Assembly (NCBI GenBank): GCA_001936135.1
Contig: CP012816.1
Location: 3,903,501-3,967,500, forward strand
Source of the DNA: Saccharomycopsis fibuligera x Saccharomycopsis cf. fibuligera
Taxonomy: Eukaryota; Ascomycota; Saccharomycetes; Ascoideales; Saccharomycopsidaceae
DNA: 64,000 bases
Direction of reading: 5' to 3'
Positions 32,678 through 43,135 of this stretch are shown here, one piece after another. Each line of letters opens with the position of its first letter. Position 1 is the stretch's first letter. Position numbers and translations under genes: made by a program. Under the pieces are notes generated by a model that had not been told where the DNA came from, searched no databases, and saw only the letters and a program-made list of their open reading frames with translations.

Positions 32678-32696
32678 TGTTGAAAAATTTTCAACA
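32678..32696. repeat. Palindrome in left arm
   Basis: TGTTGAAAA-A-TTTTCAACA is a perfect 9+1+9 inverted repeat starting with TG and ending with CA, like an LTR terminus. The counterpart on the right is at 35993-36012. Confidence 0.7.
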
Positions 32697-32982
32697 GCTG
32701 CATGACAGTCAGCCAATAATATTGTTTATAACTAATTTAACTTTACTTTCAATTCAACTTTATTTTGTTTCAAATTATTATATAGAGAGGAATCAACTCC
32801 ATATTGGTAAAAAACCGATAAACTGTCTATTAGCTGTATCACTATCCTAATAATAGTGAATTATACCAAATATCGTCACCCGTGCCATTCATCGGGTATA
32901 ATTTCTCTTTGTAGTAAATTGCATAGGGTAGCAGCAGAGGAAGTCGGACGTACACATGCTTAATAAATCAACAAACATCGCA

Positions 32983-33082
32983 TGAGCATTATGGGGCAGG
33001 AATGAAATAACTTATATAGTTAAAAAAGTAGACTGCTTTTATTACTGCAGTAGCCGACTTTCCATCACTACTAGAGGAGAGA
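32983..33082 (+). repeat. LTR-like repeat fragment D
   Basis: Contains TGAGCATTATGGG, AGGAATGAAAT, TATATAGT and CACTACTAGAGGAGAGA in order. The same blocks occur in the same order on the minus strand of 35824-35991, so the two form an inverted pair with a short length difference. Confidence 0.7.
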
Positions 33083-35552
33083 ATACTGCTCAGAAGTGAG
33101 TCCCTCAGATATTACTCGTAGATCTAGTCATAATACTCACACATTCTTGGATTAATTACCGTTCTATTCTTATTCTGTTCTAGTTTTAGATTTTTTCTAC
33201 TTTATTCTGTTATATCTGAACTGATTGTTATATTTTTTATTCGTTCTTTCTGTACATCGATCCGTCTCTTTGTCAAAGAGTCTTTATGGATTGAAAGCAT
33301 TGGGTAGAGACTTTTTCCGATACATCAATAAAATTTAACTATAGTTATTTTTCTCAAAAAGATAATTTATCAACATACAAACTTGAGGTTAAATGCATAA
33401 TTATAGCTTCGTGTAACATAAGCATATGAATTTATCACCTTATTTTCTCCATTATGTCGCTTTTTAAAGGATAACGGTTGTAACTACCCTTTGGCGAAGC
33501 ATTGTTTTTTTTTGATTTACTACGACACTCTCTGGAATTGACCATTTAACCAGAAGTGAGCGCTATTTCTCTATTTAGTTGTACTTTGTCAATACATTAT
33601 CGCCTGATCCGCCCATCAATCACGCCACACTTCGTTGGCAATTTAATAATATTATCCAAGGATGAAACAATAGTAGGTGAAATTCATCAAATAGTGTAGG
33701 CAAATAGGACATTAAGATATAATCATAACTACTTCAAAAAATTAAAATGTAGTAGGCATAAAACTTTAAGATAATTTCAGTAGAAGTAAAATAGTATATA
33801 TCAAAATACCCTGAGAAAAGTATTTGTCGAAACTTATAGACATACATTTTGAAAAAAGGAAAATCAATGTAAATATGCACCGCCAAGTTACTGCTTTGAA
33901 CGCCATGTACAACAATAAAAATTTGTATTGTTGAATAAGTATCTTACTACAATTTGCACGCGCCATATCTAATAGAATATGGTAAAATCTGTAGGAGAGA
34001 ACCCACTATCTAATATAAGCAACATATACTTTTACTGATGCTTGTCTCAACCTTGCTTTCAGAACTCAGTATATTTTGGATCACAATTAGAATCTAGCAT
34101 CAAAGTAAAAGAAGGGTAAGTTTGGAAAATCATACCGATGGATCATTTAGTTCTGATGGAAGTTACAAATTAACACCCTGAAAGGTATTTTTTTGGTACA
34201 ATATTATACATTGGCAAATTGATTCAAATGATATCACCCGCTGAGTGTTAATTAAGTGTAATATATTTGTTACCGATAACGAACTTCGAATAAATACAAA
34301 ATTTGCGTGCCTTATTGAATAAAAAGTTTAACTGCAACAATTTTTTATTGATAGCACTGTAGCAACAAGCATAATTAAATAATGATACATGCTTTCGCTA
34401 GACATTACCACCAAGTTGAATAGATTATGTTTAATTATGTCAACACCAAGAATTTAAATTTTTAATTTACTTGCAAAATATTAGCCAAAGTATCTTTCTT
34501 ACGCGTTACAGATGTTCTTGTCAGCTAACTCATTTTCTTTAACTTTTCTTCTCTCTATAAGACAACCGTTATCTCAAAATATTCAATATTCTCTGAGTCA
34601 TGTAAATCTGCAAAATATACTGACAGAAATATCATACATTTGGACTAGCTTCGTGATTGGCAAAAAACCTTATAATAATAACCTATCTAGTTTATATAAG
34701 ATGAACGTGATCAAATGAAATTCAGGTCCGTAGCCAAAGCAGTAACAACAGTTTGAATGAAATTAAAATTCTGACTTTTAAAATCTTACGGATCAAATGG
34801 CAGTTCAAGATGGTTCAAGGATGCTAAAAGCTAGTCTTTAGACCACAAATTGAAAATTAGTAAAAAAAAAAAAAAAAAAAAAAAGAGACAATGAAACACA
34901 ATTTTGAATGTAAATAGCCTAAAACCCATATCCAGGAACTCTACACGCGGCTGTGTTGTGCTTTACAAAAAATAGGGTGGACTAAGAGTATTTTTATGTT
35001 ATAGATTTGGTGCTGGAATTGTACTAGATGATTTTGTTTGGTGTAATTTCAGCATCATTTTCCTTCGAATATAAACTGTGGGAAATTTAGAGCCGAACCC
35101 AACCCAACCGCTGATCAACACAAGCACCACCATCGATATTGTCTGTTATTATAATAAATTAAATTAAACCTTACGTTAAAAGAAATAAAAAAAAAAAAAC
35201 TTTAGTATAAAGGGGCAGGAACCCAGGGATGCGACTTACCTTGACTGTTGTAAATACACACTAATAAGGAATGCGAACATAGTGAAGGAAATTTTTGCAA
35301 CAAAAGCATGTTGTATAATGATACAAATATATGGAACTATGATGATTATTAAATTTAGACCAACATATCGAGATATACAGTCACGGAATGACCTTATCTA
35401 ATACTTTCTAGAACCCTCTATGCTATTATAGAAGAAATATAAGTAATTGTAAGAGAAGAACAAGCGCCTAGGATATAGAGGCATCCTGAGAGATAAATTT
35501 CATTTATTAGCTGCACAAGACCTTCGAGGAAGATTGCAGGATTAATGACGAA
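33083..35552. other. AT-rich unique core
   Basis: About 2.5 kb with no credible gene, no repeat of the flanking arms recognised and no long ORF. An A run lies at 34862-34884. If the region is a centromere, this would be the expected CENP-A core. Confidence 0.45.
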
Positions 35553-35991
35553 TATTGAGTTCTAGATCAACAAACCAGGATCAAACATTTCAACATGTGG
35601 TACAGAATAATTCCTTGGACATGTTACTATGAGACAGGATTAGCCTATTTAGGACTATTAATCGTAAATCTCTAATATGTTTTGCCTTCAGTCTGATTAG
35701 TATTTATACAGGGTCTAACCCAATATTTTTATATATTTATTATTAGTTAGTGTCGGAGTATAGTGACTACATCTGCTACCCATACCTGAGGTTGTCCCCT
35801 CTGGATAGCACTGGTTAGACTAGTCTCTCCTCTAGTAGTGAAGGATAGCCACTTATTGAGATACTAATATTTTTCTTTAGTAATGAAATTGGACTTATAC
35901 TCCTTGCTTATTATCAACTATATCATTAAATAAAAACATTCTGTCTTTCAGACTATATATAATGATTTCATTCCTCACCCTTAATGCTCAG
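35553..35991 (-). repeat. LTR-like element B
   Basis: Read on the minus strand, it starts near TGAGCATTAAGGG (35991), passes CACTACTAGAGGAGAGAC, a TATAAATA box near 35712-35719, and ends with the A-type segment at 35632-35553. It therefore joins the D-type and A-type blocks in one ~440-bp unit, the likely layout of the original LTR. A near-palindrome TGATGAAAAATTTTCCATCA (35993-36012) abuts its start. Confidence 0.6.
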
Positions 35992-36238
35992 GTGATGAAA
36001 AATTTTCCATCACATCTTTGATGTTGTTCTCCTTAGCAACTGTGCTTGCGCTCAAATGTTCTCGGCCGCAAAAGGCAGTTTACCAAAAAGGAGATTATAC
36101 CAAATGGACGGTATGAAAGATGTTAATTGGTATAAATCCAACAGTTATTGATTCGCGATTAATAGTAGTAAATACGTGTATCTTGCACCAAGATAAAAGA
36201 TTCGCGAAGTTCTTCAGTAATAAATATTGGTTAACTGT

Positions 36239-36267
36239 ATTCAGGTTTGTTGGTCTAGAACTCAATG
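36239..36267 (+). repeat. LTR-like repeat fragment C
   Basis: CAGGTTTGTTGGTCTAGAAC and following bases are the reverse complement of the core of fragment A (two differences in 29 bp). It lies 123 bp upstream of the right tRNA-Thr; fragment A begins 115 bp upstream of the left one. Confidence 0.75.
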
Positions 36268-36390
36268 TTTGTCACAGAATATTGATCCAAGAGGAATCAG
36301 TGGTTTAAGAATCAATTTAAAATAATAGTATACCTGAAATTAGACACTTGTCACTTGTCTCCTCTCAGTTTACTTAAAACAGTATCGTTT

Positions 36391-36463
36391 GCCCTTATGG
36401 CCAAGTTGGTAAGGCGCTACACTAGTAATGTAGCGATCCTCAGTTCGAATCTGAGTGAGGGCA
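36391..36463 (+). tRNA. tRNA-Thr (AGT anticodon), right copy
   Basis: Same 73-nt sequence as 32219-32291 in inverse orientation. All stems are fully paired (one G-T in the acceptor), anticodon AGT, no intron. A T5 run follows 8 nt after the 3' end. The 3' flank TTCTTTTTGCTGCTC is shared with the left copy, while the 5' flanks differ next to the gene. Confidence 0.97.
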
Positions 36464-36890
36464 TGTTCTTTTTGCTGCTCTTGATTTTTTTATACCGGTT
36501 AGGTTGGTGTATTTAGGTAAAGTATACAATAACTTTTGAATGAACTGCTGGGACAAACTTATTTAATTATTTAAGGATTAAATGGTCATGGCGTCAGTTA
36601 TTTTGTTTAATGATGCGAAATCAAGATCCGATTGGGACATCACGATTATTAATCTGCATGAAGCATGAAAAATAGCTTATTGCAATAGCGGAAAAAACCA
36701 AAAAAATATATTAAAAAAAAGATACACAGCGAAATTTGATTCATTCATTGCCGTCTTAAGCAGAAAAATAATAGCAATCTGCTCAAGGGGGTATCTTTCA
36801 ATTTTCTCGAATTATAAAATAAAGAAAAGAGAAAAAGCATAAAGTTGAGCTTACTCAAACATAGTCTTTAGCAAAGAAGAAATTGGAAAG
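36464..36890. other. SLH1 promoter region
   Basis: About 430 bp. The first ~35 bp belong to the inverted repeat; the rest is AT-rich leader with no specific motif. Confidence 0.5.
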
Positions 36891-39800
36891 ATGTTTAGTA
36901 CATCGTATAATGTGGACTCCACCAAGTCCTTCATGGAGGCAATGAGTATCATGACTCGTTGCTTGAACGGTTTAGAATTTCAAAAGTCTAATGAAATACC
37001 TAGAATTGACAGAGAAGATAATAAGTTCTTGAAAGATAAGCTCAAGGCGTTTAATAATTTAATGCCAACTATGTCTGAGTTGGACACGGACTTAAGTGAC
37101 GAAGATTTAACTGATGACTCTGATGATCAGTTTCTCGAACTTGAGGCAGCTGACACAAGTTTGTACGACGAAATACAAAAAGACTTTGATAGAATTGAAA
37201 GTGAAAAGGAAATCAGTAAAGGGACCGATGGAAGTTTGTTGGAAAATGTTTTACAGATTATATCTTCAAGCTCTTCCGAGGAAGAACAGCAATCTTACTT
37301 GTTTGATTTGCTTGGTTTTGAAGAGTTTGATTTAATCTCGAAGTTACTTCAAAATAAAAATACCATTAATAAACAGAAGGAAACCTCGATTAAAAGGAAG
37401 GAGCAGTTTAACGCAAATGTCAGATCTAGGTTCATGTCTGCCTCTCAAAGGGAGGCAATGATAAAGAAAAATTTCGAAATGGCTAAAGGAGCTAAGCTTT
37501 TACCGTCAGAATATTCTGCCTCACAAAGGAAATATCCTCATGTGTTTCAAGCTCATGCCGCCGGTAACACAATTTCATTCTCGGGTAAGAAGTACTCGTT
37601 ACCTGTAGGCACCACCCGAGAAAATCACGGAAAATACGAAGAGATCATTATTCCAATAAATGATAAAAAGCCACGATACGTCCATGACCATCGATTAGTC
37701 CCAATTAACGAACTTGATCAGTTGTGTATAGGCTCTTTCAAGGGTTACAAAACTTTGAATAGAGTTCAATCTTTGGTATTTCCTGTGGCTTACCAAACAA
37801 ACGAGAATATGTTGATCTGTGCACCTACTGGTGCTGGTAAGACTGATATTGCCCTTCTAACAATCTTACACACGATATCTCAATTCATGACACAGGAGAT
37901 TACTGAAGAAGGCGATTTACAAATTGATATAAATTATAATGACTTTAAAATAGTTTATATTGCTCCTTTGAAAGCTCTTGCAGCAGAAATTGTTCAAAAG
38001 TTCTCTTCAAAGCTTAAATGGTTGAATATTCAAGTGCGAGAATTGACCGGTGATATGCAGTTAACCAAAGCCGAAATTATGAACACTCAAATTATCGTTA
38101 CTACACCTGAAAAATGGGACGTTGTGACAAGAAAGGCCAGTGGGGATAATGAGTTGGTGTCAAAAGTCAAATTATTGATTATTGATGAAGTTCATTTGTT
38201 GCATGAAGATAGAGGTTCGGTTATTGAAACTCTTGTTGCTAGAACATTGCGTCAAGTTGAAAGTACTCAATCAATGATTAGAGTGGTCGGTTTGTCTGCA
38301 ACTTTACCAAATTACGTTGACGTAGCCGATTTTCTTGGAGTCAACCGTCAAATTGGTATGTTTTATTTTGACCTGAACTTCCGACCAATTCCATTGAGAC
38401 AAGAAATTCTTGGTGTTCGAGAAAAGGCAGGATCTAGAGAAAGTAAAACTGCGCTTGATGACCTTACTTATGAAAAATTAGTTGACAACATCAAACAGGG
38501 CAACCAGGTTATGGTATTTGTTCATTCAAGAAAAGATACGGTAAACACTGCTAAGACATTCATTTCAATGGCTCAAAAGTATCATGAAAGTATGTTGTTT
38601 GATTGTCGTGAAAATGAAAAACATGCTGGCTTTGAAAAAGAAGTTATGCTCAAAAATAGAAACAAGGACCTTAAAGAGTTATTTAATGGTGGCTTTGGTG
38701 TTCACCATGCTGGTATGTTGCGTACTGACAGAAATTTGGTGGAGAAAATGTTCACTGCTGGGGTTATCAAAGTGCTTGTTTGCACTGCTACTTTGGCTTG
38801 GGGTGTAAATTTACCTGCGTCTACGGTTATAATCAAGGGAACCCAGATATATGATTCCAAGAAAGGTGGGTTTGTTGATTTGGGAATCTCTGATATTATT
38901 CAAATTTTTGGTAGGGCAGGTAGACCTCAGTTTGAAAAGTATGGTACCAGTATTTTATGTACCACTATGGACAGATTAGATCATTATATTAGTTTGTTGA
39001 CTCAACAACATCCTATTGAGTCTAAGTTGGCTAGCAAGATTGTGGATAACCTTAATGCTGAAATTTCTTTGGGAACAGTAATGAATGTTGATGAAGCAGT
39101 TAGATGGCTTGGTTATACTTACCTTTTTGTAAGAATGAGACAAAATCCGTTCAGTTATGGTTTGGAATGGAAAGACTTACAAGAGGATCCGCAACTTGTT
39201 GGAAAGAGAAGAGAGATGATTATTAATGCAGCTAGAAGGTTGCATTCTTTGCAAATGATTGTTTTTGATGAGCGCTCTTCTTCGTTCATTGCTAAAGATT
39301 TGGGTAGGATCGCTTCCGAGTTTTACTTGTTAAATGACTCTATTGAAATATTCAATAAAACTTTAAATCCAAGGGCTACAGAAGCAGATGTATTGGCGAT
39401 GATCAGTGTAAGTAGTGAATTTGACAATATCACTTTCAGACAAGACGAAGAGCAAGAATTGAAACAATTGTTGGACAGTAGCACTGAATGTCAAGTTGCC
39501 GGAGATATTAGTTCTCCACAAACAAAGACAAACATTTTGCTTCAATCTTTCATTTCCAAGTCCTCAATTAGGAACTCTGCATTGGTGTCTGATTTGAATT
39601 ATGTTGCCCAAAATTCTGCTAGAATATGTCGTGCTTTGCTTTTTGTTGGTATTAATCGTCGTTGGGGTTTATTTAGTCGTGTCATGTTGGAGCTTTGCAA
39701 AAGTATTGATAAACAACTCTGGCATTTCGAACACCCATTGTCACAATTTGACTTGCCACAGCAAATTATGAGAATATTGAAAGCCAAAAATCCGTCGATT

Positions 39801-42800
39801 GATTCTTTGAAAGACATGAGCTCAGGCGAGCTTGGTGATTTGGTTCACAATAAAGGCATGGGCAAGACTTTGTCAAGATTGGTTAGTAGATTCCCAAACT
39901 TATTTATTGATGCTGAAATTTTTCCTATCACTGCCAATGTTATGAGAGTACATGTTGAGATTGAGCCAGATTTTGTTTGGGATAGAAAATTCCATGGTAA
40001 CTTGCAAATGTTTTGGATTTTTGTTGAAACCAATGATAGCTCACAATTATTGCACATTGACAAGTTGCTTATCAATGCAAAAAATTTCAAGAGCACTCAT
40101 GAGCTCGATTTTATGATACCGTTAGCTGATCCATTACCTCCACAAATTGTCATTAGCGCAGTCTCAGATACTTGGATAGGCTCAGAAGCTGGCCATACTG
40201 TATCTTTCCAACATTTGATTCGTCCTTCTAATGAAACCTTAACCACTAAATTACTCAAATTGCAACCATTACCAATAACTGCGTTGCATGATAAGGAAAT
40301 TGAGTCGATCTATTCTTCAAGGTTCAATTATTTCAACGCTATGCAGACAATGGTGTTCCATTCTTTATACAATACCAACTCCAGTGCATTTCTTGGGTCG
40401 CCAACTGGTTCCGGTAAGACTATTGCTGCAGAGTTAGCAATTTGGCATGCGTTGAGAGAATTTCCTGACTCAAAAATAGTTTACATTGCCCCAATGAAAG
40501 CCTTGGTTAGAGAAAGAATTGATGATTGGGGCCAAAAAATTGCCCGTAATACCAAATATAAGTTGGTTGAATTGACTGGTGATTCTGTCCCAGATGCCAA
40601 GGATGTACGAGATGCTTCAATAATTGTGACTACTCCTGAAAAATTTGATGGTATTTCACGTAACTGGCAAACAAGAAAATTTGTACAAAAAGTATCATTG
40701 GTGATTATGGACGAAATTCATTTGTTGGCAAGCGATCGTGGTCCAATTTTGGAAATGATAGTTAGTCGTATGAATTACATTGCCGCTTTGACCAAGAAGC
40801 CAATAAGATTATTGGGTATGTCAACAGCAGTTTCTAATGCTATGGATATGGCTAGTTGGTTGGGTGTGAAGAATGCATTATTCAATTTTCCGCAAGCTGT
40901 GCGTCCAGTTCCTTTACAAATGTACATTGATGGGTTTCCGGATAATTTAGCTTTTTGTCCATTGATGAAAAAAATGAACAAGCCTTCATTCATGGCAATT
41001 AAGCAACATTCGCCACAAAAGCCTGTGTTGATTTTCGTTGCCTCTAGAAGACAAACTAGATTAACCGCATTGGATTTGATTCATTTATGTGGTCTTGAAG
41101 ATAATCCTAAAAGATTCTTGAAAATGGATGAAGAAGAATTAGAGCAAATTATCACTCAAGTAAAGGACGAGACATTAAGACTTTCTTTGCAATTTGGTAT
41201 TGGTCTTCATCATGCAGGTTTGGTGGATGGTGATCGTAAAATTGCTCACAAGTTATTTGAGCAAAACAAAATCCAAATTTTAGTTGCAACGTCTACATTG
41301 GCTTGGGGAGTTAATTTACCTGCTCATTTAGTGATTATCAAAGGTACCCAATTTTTCGATGCTAAAATCGAAGGGTATAGAGATATGGATTTGACTGATG
41401 TTTTGCAAATGATGGGAAGAGCAGGTAGACCCGCATTCGATACCACTGGGATTGCAATTGTTTATACAAAAGAATCAAAAAAAATGTTTTATAAGCATTT
41501 TTTGAATGTTGGGTTTCCAGTGGAATCCTCATTGCATAAAGTTTTGGATGATCATATTGGGGCAGAGATTGCTTCCAAGTCAATTCAAACCCAACAGGAT
41601 GCTTTGGACTTTTTGTCATGGACGTTTTTATTCAGAAGAATCTACAATAACCCGACCTATTATGGCATTGAGGATATTAGCACTAACGGTGTCAGCAACT
41701 ATTTGACTAACCTTGTGGATACTACGATTGCTAATCTTAAAGAATCAAAATGTTTGAAATTAGCTAATAAGAATAACAAAGTTGTTATTACTCCTACCCC
41801 ATTTTTGGAAATATCATCATACTACTATTTGTCACACAAAACGATTAGATACATTTTGAACAACGTTACCCCAAAACTGACATTCAAAGATTGCTTAAAG
41901 ATTCTTTCAGCTGCAGTAGAATATAACGAGTTACCTACAAGACATGGAGAGGAGTTGATTAATACTGAATTATCTCAGCAAATGAGATATCAAGTAGAAG
42001 AAGTGTTCCCAGACTTGCCTATTTGGGATCCTCATGTCAAGACATTTTTGTTGCTTCAAGCATACATGTCAAGAATCGAGCTTCCTATTGCTGATTATTC
42101 CCAAGATACAGTTACGGTATTAGACCAAGCTTTAAGAATCTTGCAAGCTTATATTGACGTTGCTGCTGAGTTGGGATACTTGTCTACTGTGCTAATGTTT
42201 GTTCAATTAATGTGGAGTATAAAACAAGGACATTGGTTTGATGATGATCCAGTATACAACTTGCCTGGTTTGCAAATCAAAAAGAAGCAAGACACATCAA
42301 TTAATGATGGCGATGATGTTGAAGAGGCTGAGGAAAACAGGAAGGCAGCAGCATCAGTGCCAAAAAAAGAGTTGACTTTAAATGATATCGGGAAGATGTC
42401 AAGGCCAAAACTTGAAAAACTTTCATTATTGAAAAACAACCGCAAAAGTGATAGATTTTTGAAAATTGCTACTTCGTTGGCTACCGGTAACTTGAAAATT
42501 TCCAAACAAAACAACCCAAGTGAATTAGAAGTTGTTGTTGAAAGGGATAATTCTCCTCTTGATAGTAGTTTCAAATCATATTGCTCAAAGTATCCAAAAG
42601 TCCAGAAAGAAGGATGGTTTTTTATTATTGGCGATCTTGAGATTAATGAATTGTATTTAATCAAAAGAATAAGCCCTAGATTTTCTGGCAGTGGTGATAG
42701 AAAGGGTAAACTTATTGGAACGTTTTCCATTCCTGTGCCACTTAGAAATAATGAGTTGGATATAATTTGTATCAATGATGCAATGGATATTCAGTATAGG

Positions 42801-42821
42801 GCTAAGCATTTGTTTATCTGA
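36891..42821 (+). CDS. SLH1: Ski2-like RNA helicase Slh1 (RQT complex)
   Basis: Slh1 (ASCC3 type) is the helicase of the ribosome quality control trigger complex that splits collided ribosomes. The 1976-residue protein has two helicase cassettes, each with a Sec63-like module. Cassette 1: Walker A CAPTGAGKTD (~residue 311), DEVH (~432), SATLPN. Cassette 2: Walker A SPTGSGKT (~1170), DEIH (~1274), and STAVSNAMDMASWLGV. Both ATPase sites look intact. The DEVH/DEIH pair and length (1967 in S. cerevisiae) favour Slh1 over the spliceosomal Brr2. An acidic N-terminal region precedes cassette 1. The CTG at 38373-38375 reads Ser and restores a common FDSxFRP motif, strong internal evidence for the CUG-Ser code. 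It is convergent with TUB4. Confidence 0.93.
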   Translation: MFSTSYNVDSTKSFMEAMSIMTRCLNGLEFQKSNEIPRIDREDNKFLKDKLKAFNNLMPTMSELDTDLSDEDLTDDSDDQFLELEAADTSLYDEIQKDFDRIESEKEISKGTDGSLLENVLQIISSSSSEEEQQSYLFDLLGFEEFDLISKLLQNKNTINKQKETSIKRKEQFNANVRSRFMSASQREAMIKKNFEMAKGAKLLPSEYSASQRKYPHVFQAHAAGNTISFSGKKYSLPVGTTRENHGKYEEIIIPINDKKPRYVHDHRLVPINELDQLCIGSFKGYKTLNRVQSLVFPVAYQTNENMLICAPTGAGKTDIALLTILHTISQFMTQEITEEGDLQIDINYNDFKIVYIAPLKALAAEIVQKFSSKLKWLNIQVRELTGDMQLTKAEIMNTQIIVTTPEKWDVVTRKASGDNELVSKVKLLIIDEVHLLHEDRGSVIETLVARTLRQVESTQSMIRVVGLSATLPNYVDVADFLGVNRQIGMFYFDLNFRPIPLRQEILGVREKAGSRESKTALDDLTYEKLVDNIKQGNQVMVFVHSRKDTVNTAKTFISMAQKYHESMLFDCRENEKHAGFEKEVMLKNRNKDLKELFNGGFGVHHAGMLRTDRNLVEKMFTAGVIKVLVCTATLAWGVNLPASTVIIKGTQIYDSKKGGFVDLGISDIIQIFGRAGRPQFEKYGTSILCTTMDRLDHYISLLTQQHPIESKLASKIVDNLNAEISLGTVMNVDEAVRWLGYTYLFVRMRQNPFSYGLEWKDLQEDPQLVGKRREMIINAARRLHSLQMIVFDERSSSFIAKDLGRIASEFYLLNDSIEIFNKTLNPRATEADVLAMISVSSEFDNITFRQDEEQELKQLLDSSTECQVAGDISSPQTKTNILLQSFISKSSIRNSALVSDLNYVAQNSARICRALLFVGINRRWGLFSRVMLELCKSIDKQLWHFEHPLSQFDLPQQIMRILKAKNPSIDSLKDMSSGELGDLVHNKGMGKTLSRLVSRFPNLFIDAEIFPITANVMRVHVEIEPDFVWDRKFHGNLQMFWIFVETNDSSQLLHIDKLLINAKNFKSTHELDFMIPLADPLPPQIVISAVSDTWIGSEAGHTVSFQHLIRPSNETLTTKLLKLQPLPITALHDKEIESIYSSRFNYFNAMQTMVFHSLYNTNSSAFLGSPTGSGKTIAAELAIWHALREFPDSKIVYIAPMKALVRERIDDWGQKIARNTKYKLVELTGDSVPDAKDVRDASIIVTTPEKFDGISRNWQTRKFVQKVSLVIMDEIHLLASDRGPILEMIVSRMNYIAALTKKPIRLLGMSTAVSNAMDMASWLGVKNALFNFPQAVRPVPLQMYIDGFPDNLAFCPLMKKMNKPSFMAIKQHSPQKPVLIFVASRRQTRLTALDLIHLCGLEDNPKRFLKMDEEELEQIITQVKDETLRLSLQFGIGLHHAGLVDGDRKIAHKLFEQNKIQILVATSTLAWGVNLPAHLVIIKGTQFFDAKIEGYRDMDLTDVLQMMGRAGRPAFDTTGIAIVYTKESKKMFYKHFLNVGFPVESSLHKVLDDHIGAEIASKSIQTQQDALDFLSWTFLFRRIYNNPTYYGIEDISTNGVSNYLTNLVDTTIANLKESKCLKLANKNNKVVITPTPFLEISSYYYLSHKTIRYILNNVTPKLTFKDCLKILSAAVEYNELPTRHGEELINTELSQQMRYQVEEVFPDLPIWDPHVKTFLLLQAYMSRIELPIADYSQDTVTVLDQALRILQAYIDVAAELGYLSTVLMFVQLMWSIKQGHWFDDDPVYNLPGLQIKKKQDTSINDGDDVEEAEENRKAAASVPKKELTLNDIGKMSRPKLEKLSLLKNNRKSDRFLKIATSLATGNLKISKQNNPSELEVVVERDNSPLDSSFKSYCSKYPKVQKEGWFFIIGDLEINELYLIKRISPRFSGSGDRKGKLIGTFSIPVPLRNNELDIICINDAMDIQYRAKHLFI

Positions 42822-43135
42822 TTATTCCTACCAATAAATAATACCTGAAAAATATTTTTAGAGGTTAAGAGTTAATCACATTTAATGAGATATTTGCATT
42901 TTATACTGAAACTTAGGTAGTTTAATGTAACACTTATTTCAATGGTAAGAAACTTTGTTACAGCTTTTATGCCACAATCTGCTTCGATTTTTAAACGCGG
43001 AGTGAGAGGTTGAAATCTTCCAGAGATATTCTGTTATTTCCAGTTGAGCTCGATAATATTCATGAAATACAATTTAAAAGTAGAACTAATAAATGAAAAT
43101 AACAATTATAATATACCCTATATTTTAAGTATTTA
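42822..43135. other. Intergenic, convergent SLH1 / TUB4
   Basis: 314 bp of AT-rich 3' flank; no feature recognised. Confidence 0.5.

Larger units (their letters stand above)
32183..36495. other. Candidate inverted-repeat centromere-like region
   Basis: A gene-free AT-rich core is bounded by mirrored arms. The left arm carries tRNA-Thr (minus), an LTR-like fragment 116 bp further in (from 32407) and a 19-bp palindrome at 32678-32696. The right arm carries a palindrome at 35993-36012, the LTR-like fragment ending at 36267, and tRNA-Thr (plus). Palindromes lie 387 and 379 bp from their tRNAs. The repeat continues ~35 bp 3' of both tRNAs (TTCTTTTTGCTGCTC in each). A further inverted pair lies inside (32983-33082 and 35824-35991). 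Inverted-repeat centromeres of a few kb are established for several CUG-Ser yeasts. Calling this one a centromere is inference; a tRNA-targeted retroelement graveyard is the main alternative. Confidence 0.4.

Noticed and set aside
33766-33966. Small ORF in the putative centromere core
   Set aside because: 66 codons, AT-driven hydrophobic composition; expected by chance in this AT-rich DNA.
42203-42775. 190-codon minus-strand frame inside SLH1
   Set aside because: Antisense shadow of a strongly conserved coding region; no family resemblance.
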